A stretch of 15,073 nt of DNA, taken from contig JALLPB010000545.1 of assembly GCA_036939975.1 (NCBI GenBank), positions 1 to 15,073 on the forward strand, written 5' to 3'. Shown here piece by piece: positions 1 to 9,100 of this stretch (positions within the stretch are counted from its first letter, which is position 1; each line of letters begins with the position of its first letter). The position numbers and the translations under genes were made by a program. The DNA is from Cyclostephanos tholiformis (lineage: Eukaryota; Bacillariophyta; Thalassiosirophyceae; Thalassiosirales; Thalassiosiraceae). Below the pieces are notes generated by a model, which saw only the letters and a program-made list of their open reading frames with translations, was not told the DNA's origin and did not search any database.

Positions 1-449
1 CCAAGAACCTGGCATCGAACCCGTTCGCTTTCCCGATCGGGGTGTGGACCTCCCCAGAGGCGGCATATTATGGCCTATCCACGCAGCAATGCAGGGACAT
101 GGGGATCAACACTGGGGAGGGGGTGGCACTGTACGCCGAGTGCCTGCGCGGGCTCGTTTTCTCCCCCAACGGCCTCCTCAAGCTCGTATTTGACAAGGAC
201 AACGGTCAGATCATGGGGGTGCACATTTGCGGCGACGACGCGTGTGAGCTAATACATTATGGCATGGAGCTCGTAAAGGCCGAGCGCACGATCAACGACG
301 TGTTGGGAAATCTGTACTCGGCGGTAACGTTCCACGAGATGTACAGGATAGCGGCGATGGCCGCCGTGGACGAGGCTGGGGCGAGGAAGAGGAGGGCCGC
401 GGCGGGACGAGCCCTGACCGCGCGGAATAGCGGAATCTCTCAGGAATGA
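1..449 (+). CDS. sthA: Soluble NAD(P) transhydrogenase-like flavoprotein, C-terminal part (5' partial)
   Basis: The reading frame is open from the window edge (first full codon at position 3) to a TGA at 447-449, giving 148 residues. They fit the C-terminal dimerisation domain of class I pyridine-nucleotide-disulfide oxidoreductases. The segment VWTSPEAAYYGLS matches the family pattern at the start of that domain. GQIMGVHICGDDACELIHYG closely resembles the SthA pattern 'ILGIHxxGExAxEIIHIG', and TFHEMYRIAA resembles the SthA end 'AEAYRVAA'. SthA uses FAD to exchange reducing equivalents between NADPH and NAD+. The His-Pro catalytic pair of glutathione reductase is absent, as expected for a non-disulfide family member, and the region looks about four residues shorter than in bacterial SthA. 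A basic, Ala-rich tail (about residues 118-148) is not typical of the family. Dihydrolipoamide dehydrogenase or another relative is possible. The FAD and NAD domains lie outside the window. Confidence 0.75.
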   Translation, partial: KNLASNPFAFPIGVWTSPEAAYYGLSTQQCRDMGINTGEGVALYAECLRGLVFSPNGLLKLVFDKDNGQIMGVHICGDDACELIHYGMELVKAERTINDVLGNLYSAVTFHEMYRIAAMAAVDEAGARKRRAAAGRALTARNSGISQE

Positions 450-1289
450 ATACACATTATATTCTGGAGGAATTTGTAAAGCTTTGCTAAAATGCTAGTA
501 ACTAACAATTATTCATTGTTCAAATCTTGTGGTTTGATCACCTAATTTCGGAAACTCGTACATATCAGCCATTGTAAGATCAATTGTGCGGTAATTGAGA
601 AATAACACCTGCTTTCCAGCGGTTTGATCTTTTCTGCGATCGTCCTGACAGCCATACCAGCATCAGGCAAGTCAGGACGCAGGTATAGGAGAGACAAAGA
701 GAGTGGCTGAGAAACAGGGGCAGCAGAAACCGCAACAATAACGTCATATCTACTATGGGACAAAGATGAGACATCAACTGAAAATAACAGCGACCGTGGT
801 GCTAGATGGCCGTTATCATATGAAGACGATAAGATCGCCAGAGTGATAAAGGGACAACGATAAATTCTAACTGGCAAGGTCATGCGCGGCAACAGTATCT
901 AATGTCAAATGAGGGGGACAGTTTCACTGTACAAATTGAAAATGACAATCATAGAGCATATTATTTAAACTGTTATCTCCGTGATTCTATAGCAGAGGTA
1001 GACATTCAAGTTACAAGCTACAATAGCCATTTTCCATTTTCCTCACCGATGAGATGTAGTTGGATGGTTGATAATTAAAGGCATTTTCCGAGGAATATTC
1101 GTTAAATCTGATTGGAAAATAATGTTTAAGTCCAAGGAGTGCTGTGAAAATCACCACCTCCTTTTCGTTCTTTGTATGCATCATCAGGAAATTAGTGCCA
1201 TGCTTTAATCCTTGGAAATGAGAATCGCCGGAGCTTTATCTACCCCAAACATAATACCTCCCATTAACTCACCCTCCATTCCCCCCAAA
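450..1289. other. Convergent intergenic region, no gene seen
   Basis: This 840-bp stretch lies between the 3' ends of the transhydrogenase-like gene (+) and the RGG protein gene (-), so it should hold both 3' UTRs. It is AT-richer than the flanking genes. A 116-codon minus-strand open frame at 542-892 has no recognisable family, no repeat structure and no sensible neighbours, and I do not call it. A short inverted repeat at 641-679 is listed separately. I saw no tRNA-like or other RNA structure. Confidence 0.6.
641..679. repeat. Short inverted repeat, 9-bp arms
   Basis: The arms are cgtcctgac (641-649) and gtcaggacg (671-679), perfectly complementary, with a 21-base loop. It lies in the convergent intergenic region, about 190 bases past the stop of the transhydrogenase-like gene. 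It could form a hairpin in a 3' UTR, but one 9-bp match in 840 bases may be chance. Confidence 0.45.
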
Positions 1290-1763
1290 CTAGGCATCCT
1301 CCACCACGACCTCAACCGCCGTGGGCTTCTCATCTTTCCCCCCCCCCTCCTTCTTGGCCCAGTATGCATCCATGTCGTCGTCGAGCTTCTTCGCGGCGAT
1401 TTCCTTATTCCCCGACTTGAGGAAGTATTCGTCCATCTCTGCGTCGAGCTCGGCCGCGCTCGCGGCCGGCTTCGTCTCTTCCCTCCTTCCACCGCCGCGA
1501 CCACCTCCTCCCCTTCCCCTTCCCCTTCCCCTCCCCCCCCCGCGACCGCCGCCCCTGCCTCCGCCCCTGGGCGCCTTCGCGCTGTTGCTTTTTTTGGCAG
1601 GGGAGAATTTCCCGCCCCCACCGCGGCCACCGCCAGCAGCACCCCCCCCTCCCCCTCCTCCTCGGCCTCCGCTACTGCGTCTATTGCCTGTTCCTCCGGC
1701 TCCTCTACCTCCGCCTCGTCCGCCTCCACTTCCGCCGCCGCGTTGATTATTTGATCGCGCCAT
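1290..1763 (-). CDS. RGG-rich protein with C-terminal FoP/ALYREF-type LDxxMDxY motifs
   Basis: A 157-residue single-exon frame. Residues 8-93 are almost entirely Gly and Arg in RGG/GGRGGG repeats, interrupted by a short KFSPAKKSNSAKAP stretch (52-65). RGG repeats typically bind RNA and are methylated by arginine methyltransferases. The C-terminus has two similar acidic motifs, LDAEMDEYF (106-114) and LDDDMDAYW (127-135). These match the LDxxLDxY element of the FoP duplication domain (chromatin target of PRMT1) and of the ALYREF C-terminus, which in those families contacts the helicase UAP56/DDX39 in TREX mRNA export. No RRM is present, which argues for a CHTOP-like rather than a full ALYREF-like protein. 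A nuclear mRNA-export or RNA-binding adaptor is the inferred role. The opposite strand is also open across most of this gene, but there it reads only as Pro/Ser-rich low complexity and is a shadow. Confidence 0.75.
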   Translation of the reverse strand: MARSNNQRGGGSGGGRGGGRGAGGTGNRRSSGGRGGGGGGGAAGGGRGGGGKFSPAKKSNSAKAPRGGGRGGGRGGGRGRGRGRGGGGRGGGRREETKPAASAAELDAEMDEYFLKSGNKEIAAKKLDDDMDAYWAKKEGGGKDEKPTAVEVVVEDA

Positions 1764-2138
1764 GTTTTAAAGGTAAAAGGTGATTTGTTATTCCCGTTTT
1801 GTTTTTTCCTCTTGTTTTTCTATCGTATCTGAAACGTGATTTAACTCTATCGTACCTACTACATAGTGAAGAAATACAATAATATATATCCTACCATATA
1901 ATACGTTAGATACGTCGCATGTTTTAGTTCATACTCTGAGAGTATCTAGGTAGGTAGGTACCACCAATCAATTTGTTGCTAGGTAGTTACTACCTACAAC
2001 ATGAGAGATGTGTACACTCTATTTAATGCGTTCATGAAAAATTGCTCCTCGCTACGACACACATCGGCAACCGGCAACATTCTACGGAATAGCGAGCACA
2101 GCATCGAAGTGGAACAATACAGCCAAAGTGACTAAAAC
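1764..2138. promoter_or_regulatory. Divergent promoter region between the RGG protein gene and SEC22
   Basis: This 375-bp AT-rich gap separates two divergent start codons, so both promoters and 5' UTRs should lie here. Visible structure is a TAGG tandem repeat at 1947-1960 (three and a half units) and a perfect 8-bp-arm palindrome, taggtagt-t-actaccta, at 1980-1996. The two share the TAGGTA core and might be binding sites; that is inference. No convincing TATA box or initiator can be assigned. No further coding exon was recognised. Confidence 0.4.
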
Positions 2139-3002
2139 ATGCCTCCGCTGCTGACATTCGTGGCGCGCCTTTCGGACGGATTGCCGCTGGTGGCTAACAC
2201 AGCCCCCGACTTCAGTCAGGGAGTGACGCAAGATCACAAGAATCAGGCGAAGGATATACTGAGAGGCCTGGGAGGCACGGCGAGGTGAGTTCGATGCGCG
2301 CGGGCGTTGGTTGTATCATTTGCCATTATTTACACTGTGGCATCCGAGAGGATCGTTTCGAGTGGCCCTTTCCCCCCCCTCACGTCGTGATAAATACAAC
2401 CCTATGGTTTAGTTATTCGGATTCCTCACATCAATTTTTTTTTTCTCCATTCGTTTTTAAGTTCATCCGCCAAGATGTCGATCGACACCACTAATAGCCT
2501 CCTCTTCCACTACCTCGTTCGCGACTCCCTGTGCTATCTAACGTTAACGGAAAAATCCTACCCCAAAAGGCTCGCATTCCTCTACCTCGAGGAGATCGCC
2601 GACGCGTTCATTGAATCGATGGTGAACGACTACGGCGATCCCGGTTGGAGGGACGCGATAGCCACCACCGCACGTCCGTACGCGTACATCAAATTCGATC
2701 TCGTCATACAGCGTAGGCGGAAGGAATTCGTCGACCCGACCTCGCGACAGAATACCACGAAGCTGAACGAGGACCTGGCGGACATACAGAGCATCATGAG
2801 GAAGAACATCAACGAGGTATTGAATAGGGGAGAGAAGCTCGAGCATGTGTCGAACATAAGCAACAATCTCGTGGCCGAGAGCAAGAAGTTCAAATGGGGG
2901 GCGAAGAGGCTAACGTGGCAGGCGATGTTGAATCAGTACGGACCTATCGTCGCCGCGGGGGCGTTCGTAGTCTTCATACTGTATATGAAGTTCTTCTGGT
3001 AG
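2139..3002 (+). CDS. SEC22: SEC22 R-SNARE (longin domain, ER-Golgi transport), two exons
   Basis: Exon 1 is 2139-2284 and exon 2 is 2462-3002. Joining them (phase 2, codon AG|T = Ser49) gives 228 residues; human SEC22B has 215. The N-terminus MPPLLTFVARLSDGLPLVA matches the start of the SEC22 longin domain and fixes the start codon. Further matches are LLFHYLVRDSLCYLTL, YPKRLAFLYLEEI and RPYAYIKFD. The SNARE helix (about residues 145-205) contains VLNRGEKL, with Arg171 as the zero-layer residue of an R-SNARE. The last 20 or so residues (about 208-228, GPIVAAGAFVVFILYMKFFW) form the C-terminal membrane anchor. SEC22 acts in fusion of vesicles between ER and Golgi. An ATG at 2475 inside exon 2 also opens a frame, but using it would delete the first 53 residues of the longin domain. 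Confidence 0.95.
2285..2461 (+). other. Intron in SEC22 (177 nt)
   Basis: The donor is GTGAGT directly after ...GGCGAG, and the acceptor is a T-rich tract ending TTTTTAAG. The join keeps the longin reading frame and adds the bridge SSSAK before MSIDTTNS. A later AG at 2473-2474 would give the wrong frame for the phase-2 donor. Confidence 0.85.
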
Positions 3003-3602
3003 ATCGTTTATATCGATTCGATCGAATAACGAAAGGCGAGATAATTATTTGAGGAGGAGACATCTTCGGGCGCATATTTGAAGGTGAAGACTGGAGATGC
3101 AAATCAGGTGGCAAGGTAGAAAGAATCGGATACATTCCTCGAGGAATTTTTTTTATCGAATGTCCAACGCAACACCCCACGACCTGAAAATCTCATAACG
3201 GGAGTAACAAATTATCATAATGATATTTATTGCCAAGTCATCGAAAGTATGAAACGTTAATGATTTCCCTCACCGCACAGCAAAGTTAACGAAAAAAAAA
3301 ATTTGATGGAAGTTATCCCTCTAGCTGAAATATGAGGCATCTATTGAAGAAAATCTATTCGAGTTACACTATCTACTTACGCTTTATGGATGAGTGAGAT
3401 GTAAGGTAAGAGCAGCGTGTCAAAAAGTATATTTTACGCATGTAAAAATGGTCTACTTCCCGATCTCTTGCTTCGACCTATTCTTCAGACGATGAATGTC
3501 AATTTCGCTCTGACCAATCGTGAAAAAATTCCCACGAGCACCGCAGGGAGAAAGGTCGCACAAAGTAACGACCGGCAAGAATCTATACGACCATTTTTTT
3601 TT
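3003..3602. other. Convergent intergenic region between SEC22 and IMP3, no gene seen
   Basis: This 600-bp AT-rich stretch should hold the two 3' ends. It contains a perfect 14-bp palindrome, attcctcgaggaat, at 3134-3147, running into a T8 tract. It also has an A9-10 run near 3292. Plus-strand frames from 3417 onward run into the antisense of IMP3 and show no protein family. Nothing resembling a tRNA was recognised. Confidence 0.6.
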
Positions 3603-4148
3603 TTACATCATGTCGAAATCGTCCAACTTGTCATTGTACCTCTGTACGGTAGCTCTGACCTTGCTCCCGTCGACCCAGGTGACGAAGTCCTCCATCCCCC
3701 TCGTTACCAGAAACGCCGGATCCGTGACTACGTTCGGACCGACGCGCACCTGCCCCTGTTCCACGAACGTGATCGCCATCTTGGGAGTTTGGGCCATCCT
3801 CATCCTGACCATGACGATTGGCAACCGTCGTCGGCATATCGCGCTCGCGGTTATCTCGTCCGCCTTCTTCAGCGATTTCGTCGTGGTAAGTATCCCGATG
3901 TCGTACAGCTTGTCGAGTAGCTGATCCGTCATCGCGATGCGAAACGCGTCGTCCGCGGGCAGGGTCTTTAACTTGTTCGTTAACCTCGTGACCTGACCGC
4001 ATATGCGCGTGTACGCGACGTAATCCTCGCGGTTTTGGATGTGATACCGTCGTAGGATCTTGGCCACGCGTATGTTGTCGTCTCCCTTCCATTGGTAGAG
4101 AGAGACCTTGCGCAGTAGCTTCTGCTCGTGATGTTTGAGTTTTCGCAT
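3603..4148 (-). CDS. IMP3: IMP3, U3 small nucleolar ribonucleoprotein protein
   Basis: A 181-residue intronless frame, against 184 in human. MRKLKHHEQKLLRKV matches the family N-terminus and settles the start. RVLRRY-like ILRRYHIQNREDYVAY (31-46), LDKLYDIGIL (78-87) and FVEQGQVRVGPNVVTDPAFL (128-147) are all diagnostic, as is MEDFVTWVD (152-160). The S4 RNA-binding domain spans about residues 106-150. IMP3 belongs to the Mpp10-Imp3-Imp4 complex of the small-subunit processome in the nucleolus. There it helps U3 snoRNA pair with pre-rRNA so that 18S rRNA can be cut out. It is divergent from the large ankyrin gene and convergent with SEC22. No missing residues or breaks were seen. Confidence 0.95.
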   Translation of the reverse strand: MRKLKHHEQKLLRKVSLYQWKGDDNIRVAKILRRYHIQNREDYVAYTRICGQVTRLTNKLKTLPADDAFRIAMTDQLLDKLYDIGILTTTKSLKKADEITASAICRRRLPIVMVRMRMAQTPKMAITFVEQGQVRVGPNVVTDPAFLVTRGMEDFVTWVDGSKVRATVQRYNDKLDDFDMM

Positions 4149-4571
4149 TACTACTATTTAGACGTTTCGAGGGTGGTGATATCGGGGACGTCCGAAAGCG
4201 CGGGCGATGCAGCTGTGGGATAGATGATAATATTATGGTACCAGAGGCACTGCTTCGGCAATGGTTTATTTTTTCGCCATTTTTTTTATTGGTGTGTGTG
4301 ATGGTTGTTGTTGTTGTTCTTATTTGTTTGTTGGTCTGGCCGTTGAATCCGCGCTAATTCTCGCTAAAAAATACGAACTTTGCGGGATTAATTATTTACT
4401 ATTACTTACGTACGATAACTATGGTAGGTACTCTTAAAATACCGCAACGAATTCCCCTCCTTTTTTGTCTCCGTTGCGCACCTCCTCCATGATCCATGAG
4501 CGTGTACCACTCCTCTAGTTCCCCCCGCACGCATTAATTTACGTCATGAACGATCGTCATTTTCGCTCTCG

Positions 4572-4623
<52 letters not shown>

Positions 4624-4625
4624 NC
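4149..4625. promoter_or_regulatory. Divergent promoter region between IMP3 and the ankyrin-pseudokinase gene
   Basis: This 477-bp gap should contain both promoters. It shows T runs, a TTG/GTT microsatellite near 4300-4318, and AT-rich sequence up to about 4450. Its last 80 bases hold the first copy of a duplicated 20-mer, a 52-base C run (4572-4623) and an N (4624). The sequence just upstream of the giant gene is therefore unreliable. No TATA box was assigned. Confidence 0.4.
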
Positions 4626-4644
4626 ATGAACGATCGTCATTTTC
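4545..4644. repeat. 20-base direct repeat flanking a C52 run and an N (probable assembly join)
   Basis: The sequence catgaacgatcgtcattttc occurs at 4545-4564 and again at 4625-4644. After each copy the sequence becomes C-rich (cgctctcg then C52; ccccct then more C). The single N sits directly before the second copy. This is what two overlapping but unmerged contig ends through a hard homopolymer would look like. The ATG of the large gene (4626) lies in the second copy, and the equivalent ATG in the first copy is at 4546, in another frame. Confidence 0.8.
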
Positions 4645-6078
4645 CCCCTCCCCCCCCCCCCCCCCCACCACCGCATCTCCGTCGCCATCGTCGTCCCGTC
4701 GTATTCCCTCCACCGCCCTCCGCCGCCATCGTCGACGACGACGACGGGGAAAACGGGGCGGACGCTCGGGTCCGGCATCCCGATGATCGCTCGAGGTCGA
4801 CTGCGACGTTCATTCCGAATGAAGTGGGAGGAACAGCCCCCGTGTCGTCGTCGTCGTCGTCGCATTCGTCGTGCGCGACGATCGACGATCCGAACGTCGT
4901 CGTCTACGATAGCTCCGATGACGACGACGACGATGGCATTCGCATCGATTGTGGCGATGACGAGAACGATGGCGGGAACGACGTCGTCGTCGGGGGACGG
5001 GATCCCACGGCCGTGGGAATCGACGCGAACGACGTAATGGAAGACGAGGTGGCGGCATTGCGATGGTGGAAATTGGACGCGGAGCTACGACGCGCGTCCG
5101 CGGCGATGATGCGCGGACGATGTCGTCGTCGTCGAAATCGCGATCGATGTCGGGGTTGGGAAGGTCCGGACGAGGCGGAGGGGGTGGAGGCGGAAGAGGA
5201 CGACGGCGTGGCGGTCGCGGGACTCGCATCCTCCTACCCCTCCCTTCCGGGGGGGAAAGACGAAGACGATGGATCGTCGTCGTCGTCGTCATCGTCATCG
5301 TTCCACGAAGGACGTGGTGCCGCATCACCGCTGCCCATGATGATGCACGATCGATCGTGTAATCGCGTCACGGAGGGGGGGACGACGACGACAACGACGA
5401 CGACGAAGGACGACGGGGCGCAACGGACCGTGCCGGTGCCGCCGGCGGCGGTGGATGATGTTGCATGGGAGGGGCAGATGTTGTTGCGTCGAAGACTGCG
5501 ATTACGATACAAGCATAGGGCGCGCCATCGTACCATGCGGCATGGGGAGGAGTGTTGTGCACTTCCGGTAGGACGGGGGGAGGATAAGAAGAAGGAGGAC
5601 GACAAGGTCAAGGCCGTGGACGAAGACGACGGGTTGGATGGATCTTTCGTACGACGCTCATCTTCGTCGCGGTCCTTGACCGCCGACAATCCGTCCGCCT
5701 TGGCCGGCGGCACCCTTGATCGCGAAACTGGGCCTCACACAACGTCGGTCGGGGAGGATAGTAAAATAGGCACGGTGTGTCATCCAGCGGCCGATAACGA
5801 CGATACGGCGAGGATGGAAGCCCCGATCGAAGAAGGTTCCTTGGAAGATCGGTATGCGTTCGTTACAAGGGATGGAGTCAACGACACGGCGTATACGAAG
5901 GAGTCATCGCAACGGCGTCCGATTCAAGTAATCGAGGGATTGCAACGGCAACGGCAACAACACGAACAGCAGCAAAAAAACCATCATCAACATCAACAGC
6001 ATAAACATGTACATCATTGTCATCATCATCATCAACAACAACACCCTCAACAACGGCAACAACAACAATGGCAACATT

Positions 6079-6115
<37 letters not shown>

Positions 6116-9100
6116 ACAACAACAACAACATCGACAACAACAACAACAACAACAGCAACAACATACACACCATCAGCTGCAGCAACAGCAACAGCTTTAT
6201 CCACCAGCACAATTCAATAATTTCACTGCAACTATTCAGAACAAAGATTCTTCTTCATGCGGAAATTGGAATCATTTAGGAGTTCATTCATCAACGAAGA
6301 ATTGCACCCCTACCTTGCATTCAACCACATTTTTACATCGACATTCGCAGACAGCCACACAAATGGTAAAAAAATCAGGGCCGAGAACTCCCCCCCCCTC
6401 CACTTCCCCAATGACGGGCATGGTTAAATTTACTGGAGTGGATGATCAATCAAACGACGGCGTCTCGTCTTATCATTTCCCTTCAACCGTATCGCCGTCC
6501 CCAATCACGATGTCCCGCATTGACCAACATCTCGCGGACTTGAACGTGGATCGTAACTTGGCGCAGTGGAGGCCCACCCAAGCCCAGCTACGATGGGCCC
6601 ATTTCCACCGGGAAGCAAGAGCGCGCGACACAATGGATAGAATCGTCCGTCTGATGAAATTCCCCTCCAGTTTATCGGACGTTGAAGGTGCCCATCTTAG
6701 CGATGCCGATGATTCCTCGGTCAATGTCAACGATTTTGTTAAGGATTCATGGAGAAATAACGTCGTCATATCCTCGGGACGGAGAGCGTTGCTTCGGGTA
6801 TCGTCGCGTGCTTACGAGGAACGTAAAAAGAATAAAAATTCCATCTTCTTATCGAACAATGAATCACAATGCCATGTCGAATCGAAACGCAATGAGAATA
6901 AGTCGGAAGTAAAATTTGCCAGGCCAAATATGCATGAGCGACCTTGCGCCGTCGACGAAAATGAAGAGCGTATGCGTCGATTCGAAGAGGCTCGTAAGGC
7001 AATATCAAGATCACTAGCGCTGCACCACATGCGACCTCACACTATCGGTGAAAGTGAAGATCGCATACGTCGATTTGAGGATGCACACAAGGCCATGATG
7101 CGTGCAACGCATGCTAATTGTGATAACGACGAAACGGACGTGTCCACCAGATGGCTGAAAGCGGGGTGTAAACGTTGGACTCGGGACCCAAATATCGCTG
7201 CGGCGGTAAGTATCGACGGACGCGTGTACGATGATCTGCAACGAACTCCCACGGTTTCATTAAAGCAAATGAATGAGTTGAATGGTCGATCAACGCGATG
7301 GTGGACAAGCCCAAAAAATATTCGACAATTTTGCATCATTGGAGAGAAAAAATCTTTGTCAGGCACACTAGCGCACGTAATTGAAACAGCTAAAAATCCA
7401 CAGGAGGCTCTTTACCTTGACAAAATGAGTGATATTCAACCGGTTGTAAACGGAACAAAACACGACAAGGTCGAAAGTAAAACATCTGTAGGAATCAGCA
7501 CTCTTCGGCTTCTCTTCTCTGGAGTTCAAAATACAACAGAAAGACATGAGTGCAATAAATCTCGTTTGAAGACTAAAGAAAACATGGACATAACTTCCCT
7601 CTGGCACCAACGGGGCCATAACCAAAAAGAAAAAGCGATAATTCAAGGAAGTGAAACTGGGTACATCAGTACACTTCCAGCAAGAAACGCCATTACCTCT
7701 GTTGATTCTATTGAAGAAGAAGCCGCTGATCTGACAAAAAAAGAGGATGCAAAAATTGATAACAAGACAGCAGAACGATCAAAATTTTCTCACATCGATG
7801 TAACAGATTTTGCCAAATCTTTATTTACTGAACGCATAGAACCCACAATTATTGATACGGACGGTGCTGAAAGTGACGTAACAGACTTCCATGACTTGCA
7901 TTATGCTGCGAGAATGCGATCTATGTTAATGTCACCGCAGCTTATCACAAAACGCTACCATCAAGCGTTGAGAACTATCGAAGGTCGAAATTGGACGCAA
8001 CTTTCTTGTTTATTATGTGCAAATCCATGGTTGATGGAGATGAAAGATGTGAGAAATGATCAAGCCTTAGTACATACACTATCTCTTTTTGGTGGAGGAC
8101 AGAATGATGCCGACAATGCAATTTTGCCGAAGGAACTAGTGCGAACCATAATTGATTATGATCCCAATGTCGTGTATAAACTTGACGTGGAGGGGAATTT
8201 ACCTCTTCACATGGCTTCTGCATCTGGCAATATAATAATGATAGAAGAGCTTGGTTTGCTCTTCCCTGGAGCAGCTTCTGTTCAAAATCACGATGGTTTA
8301 TTGCCCTTGCATTTGGCAATTATTTCTTGTGACTTATTTATCACGTGTCTTCAAGCAGTTAAGCTTCTATTGGCTATGTTCCCTGGCGCAGTTGGTGTTA
8401 GAGATAACGATGGGAACACACCTCTTCACACTGCAGCAACGTTACTGCGAGGGGATAATGCGACAGTTGTGATCAATCATCTCATGGAGGCCTTCCAAGT
8501 CATGACAATTGATATCGGAGATTCTCCTGACAAGAATTGGAGCGTTGATACATTTTCAACTGAAATTGATGAATCAGCCATGATAGTCTCTGATACTTCA
8601 GAACATATCTCCCCTGACAACTCACGATCTATCGACACGTGGAAAAATAATGCAGGTGAAACTCCATTAACTGCAGCAATCAAATCACAAGCAGGTAGGC
8701 AAGTAGTTGAGGCTCTTCTAGTTGGGTATGGGAATCAATTATCTGCGCTAGAAAGAAACTCCGATTCACTAAATGCACTTCATCTGGCTCTTGATAGCTG
8801 CTTTTACGATGCAGATGTAGTCCTCACGATTCTAAAACTCTGTCCGAAAATGGCAACTATTCCTGACGCGGAAGGAATGCTTCCAATTCAAATTGCTTGC
8901 CGTAATATGCGAGAAAAAGAAATCATTCTTGCCATTTCAATAATAGACCTTCCCATCGATCTTGGAGCCAATGGACGGGCAATCTTACGTGACGGATTTG
9001 GAGCAAGCTGGTCCTACCTCATCTGTGAATCTCATGACTTGCACGTTGCAGTCGTTAAGAAGATTCTTGCACTTTGTTCTCATCCTCAAAAAGAAGCGCT

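Noticed and set aside
542..892. 116-codon minus-strand open frame in the first intergenic region
   Set aside because: No recognisable family, no typical composition and no supporting context; a length within chance for 840 bp.
1212..1754. Plus-strand open frames rich in Pro/Ser over the RGG gene
   Set aside because: They are the complement of Gly/Arg triplet repeats and show no domain; the minus strand gives the recognisable LDxxMDxY motifs.
3134..3155. Palindrome followed by T8 that looks like a bacterial rho-independent terminator
   Set aside because: The genes here are nuclear and intron-bearing, so such a terminator is not expected; no Pol III gene was seen before it.
4783..5713. Arg-, Ser- or Thr-rich frames on both strands over the N-terminal part of the large gene
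   Set aside because: The GAC/GTC repeats lack stop codons in several frames; only the long frame continues into ankyrin and kinase-like sequence.
5878..6279. Open frames reading as Asp, Leu/Met, Ile/Asn or Ser/Thr runs on both strands
   Set aside because: These are other-frame readings of the CAA/CAT repeat inside the large gene.
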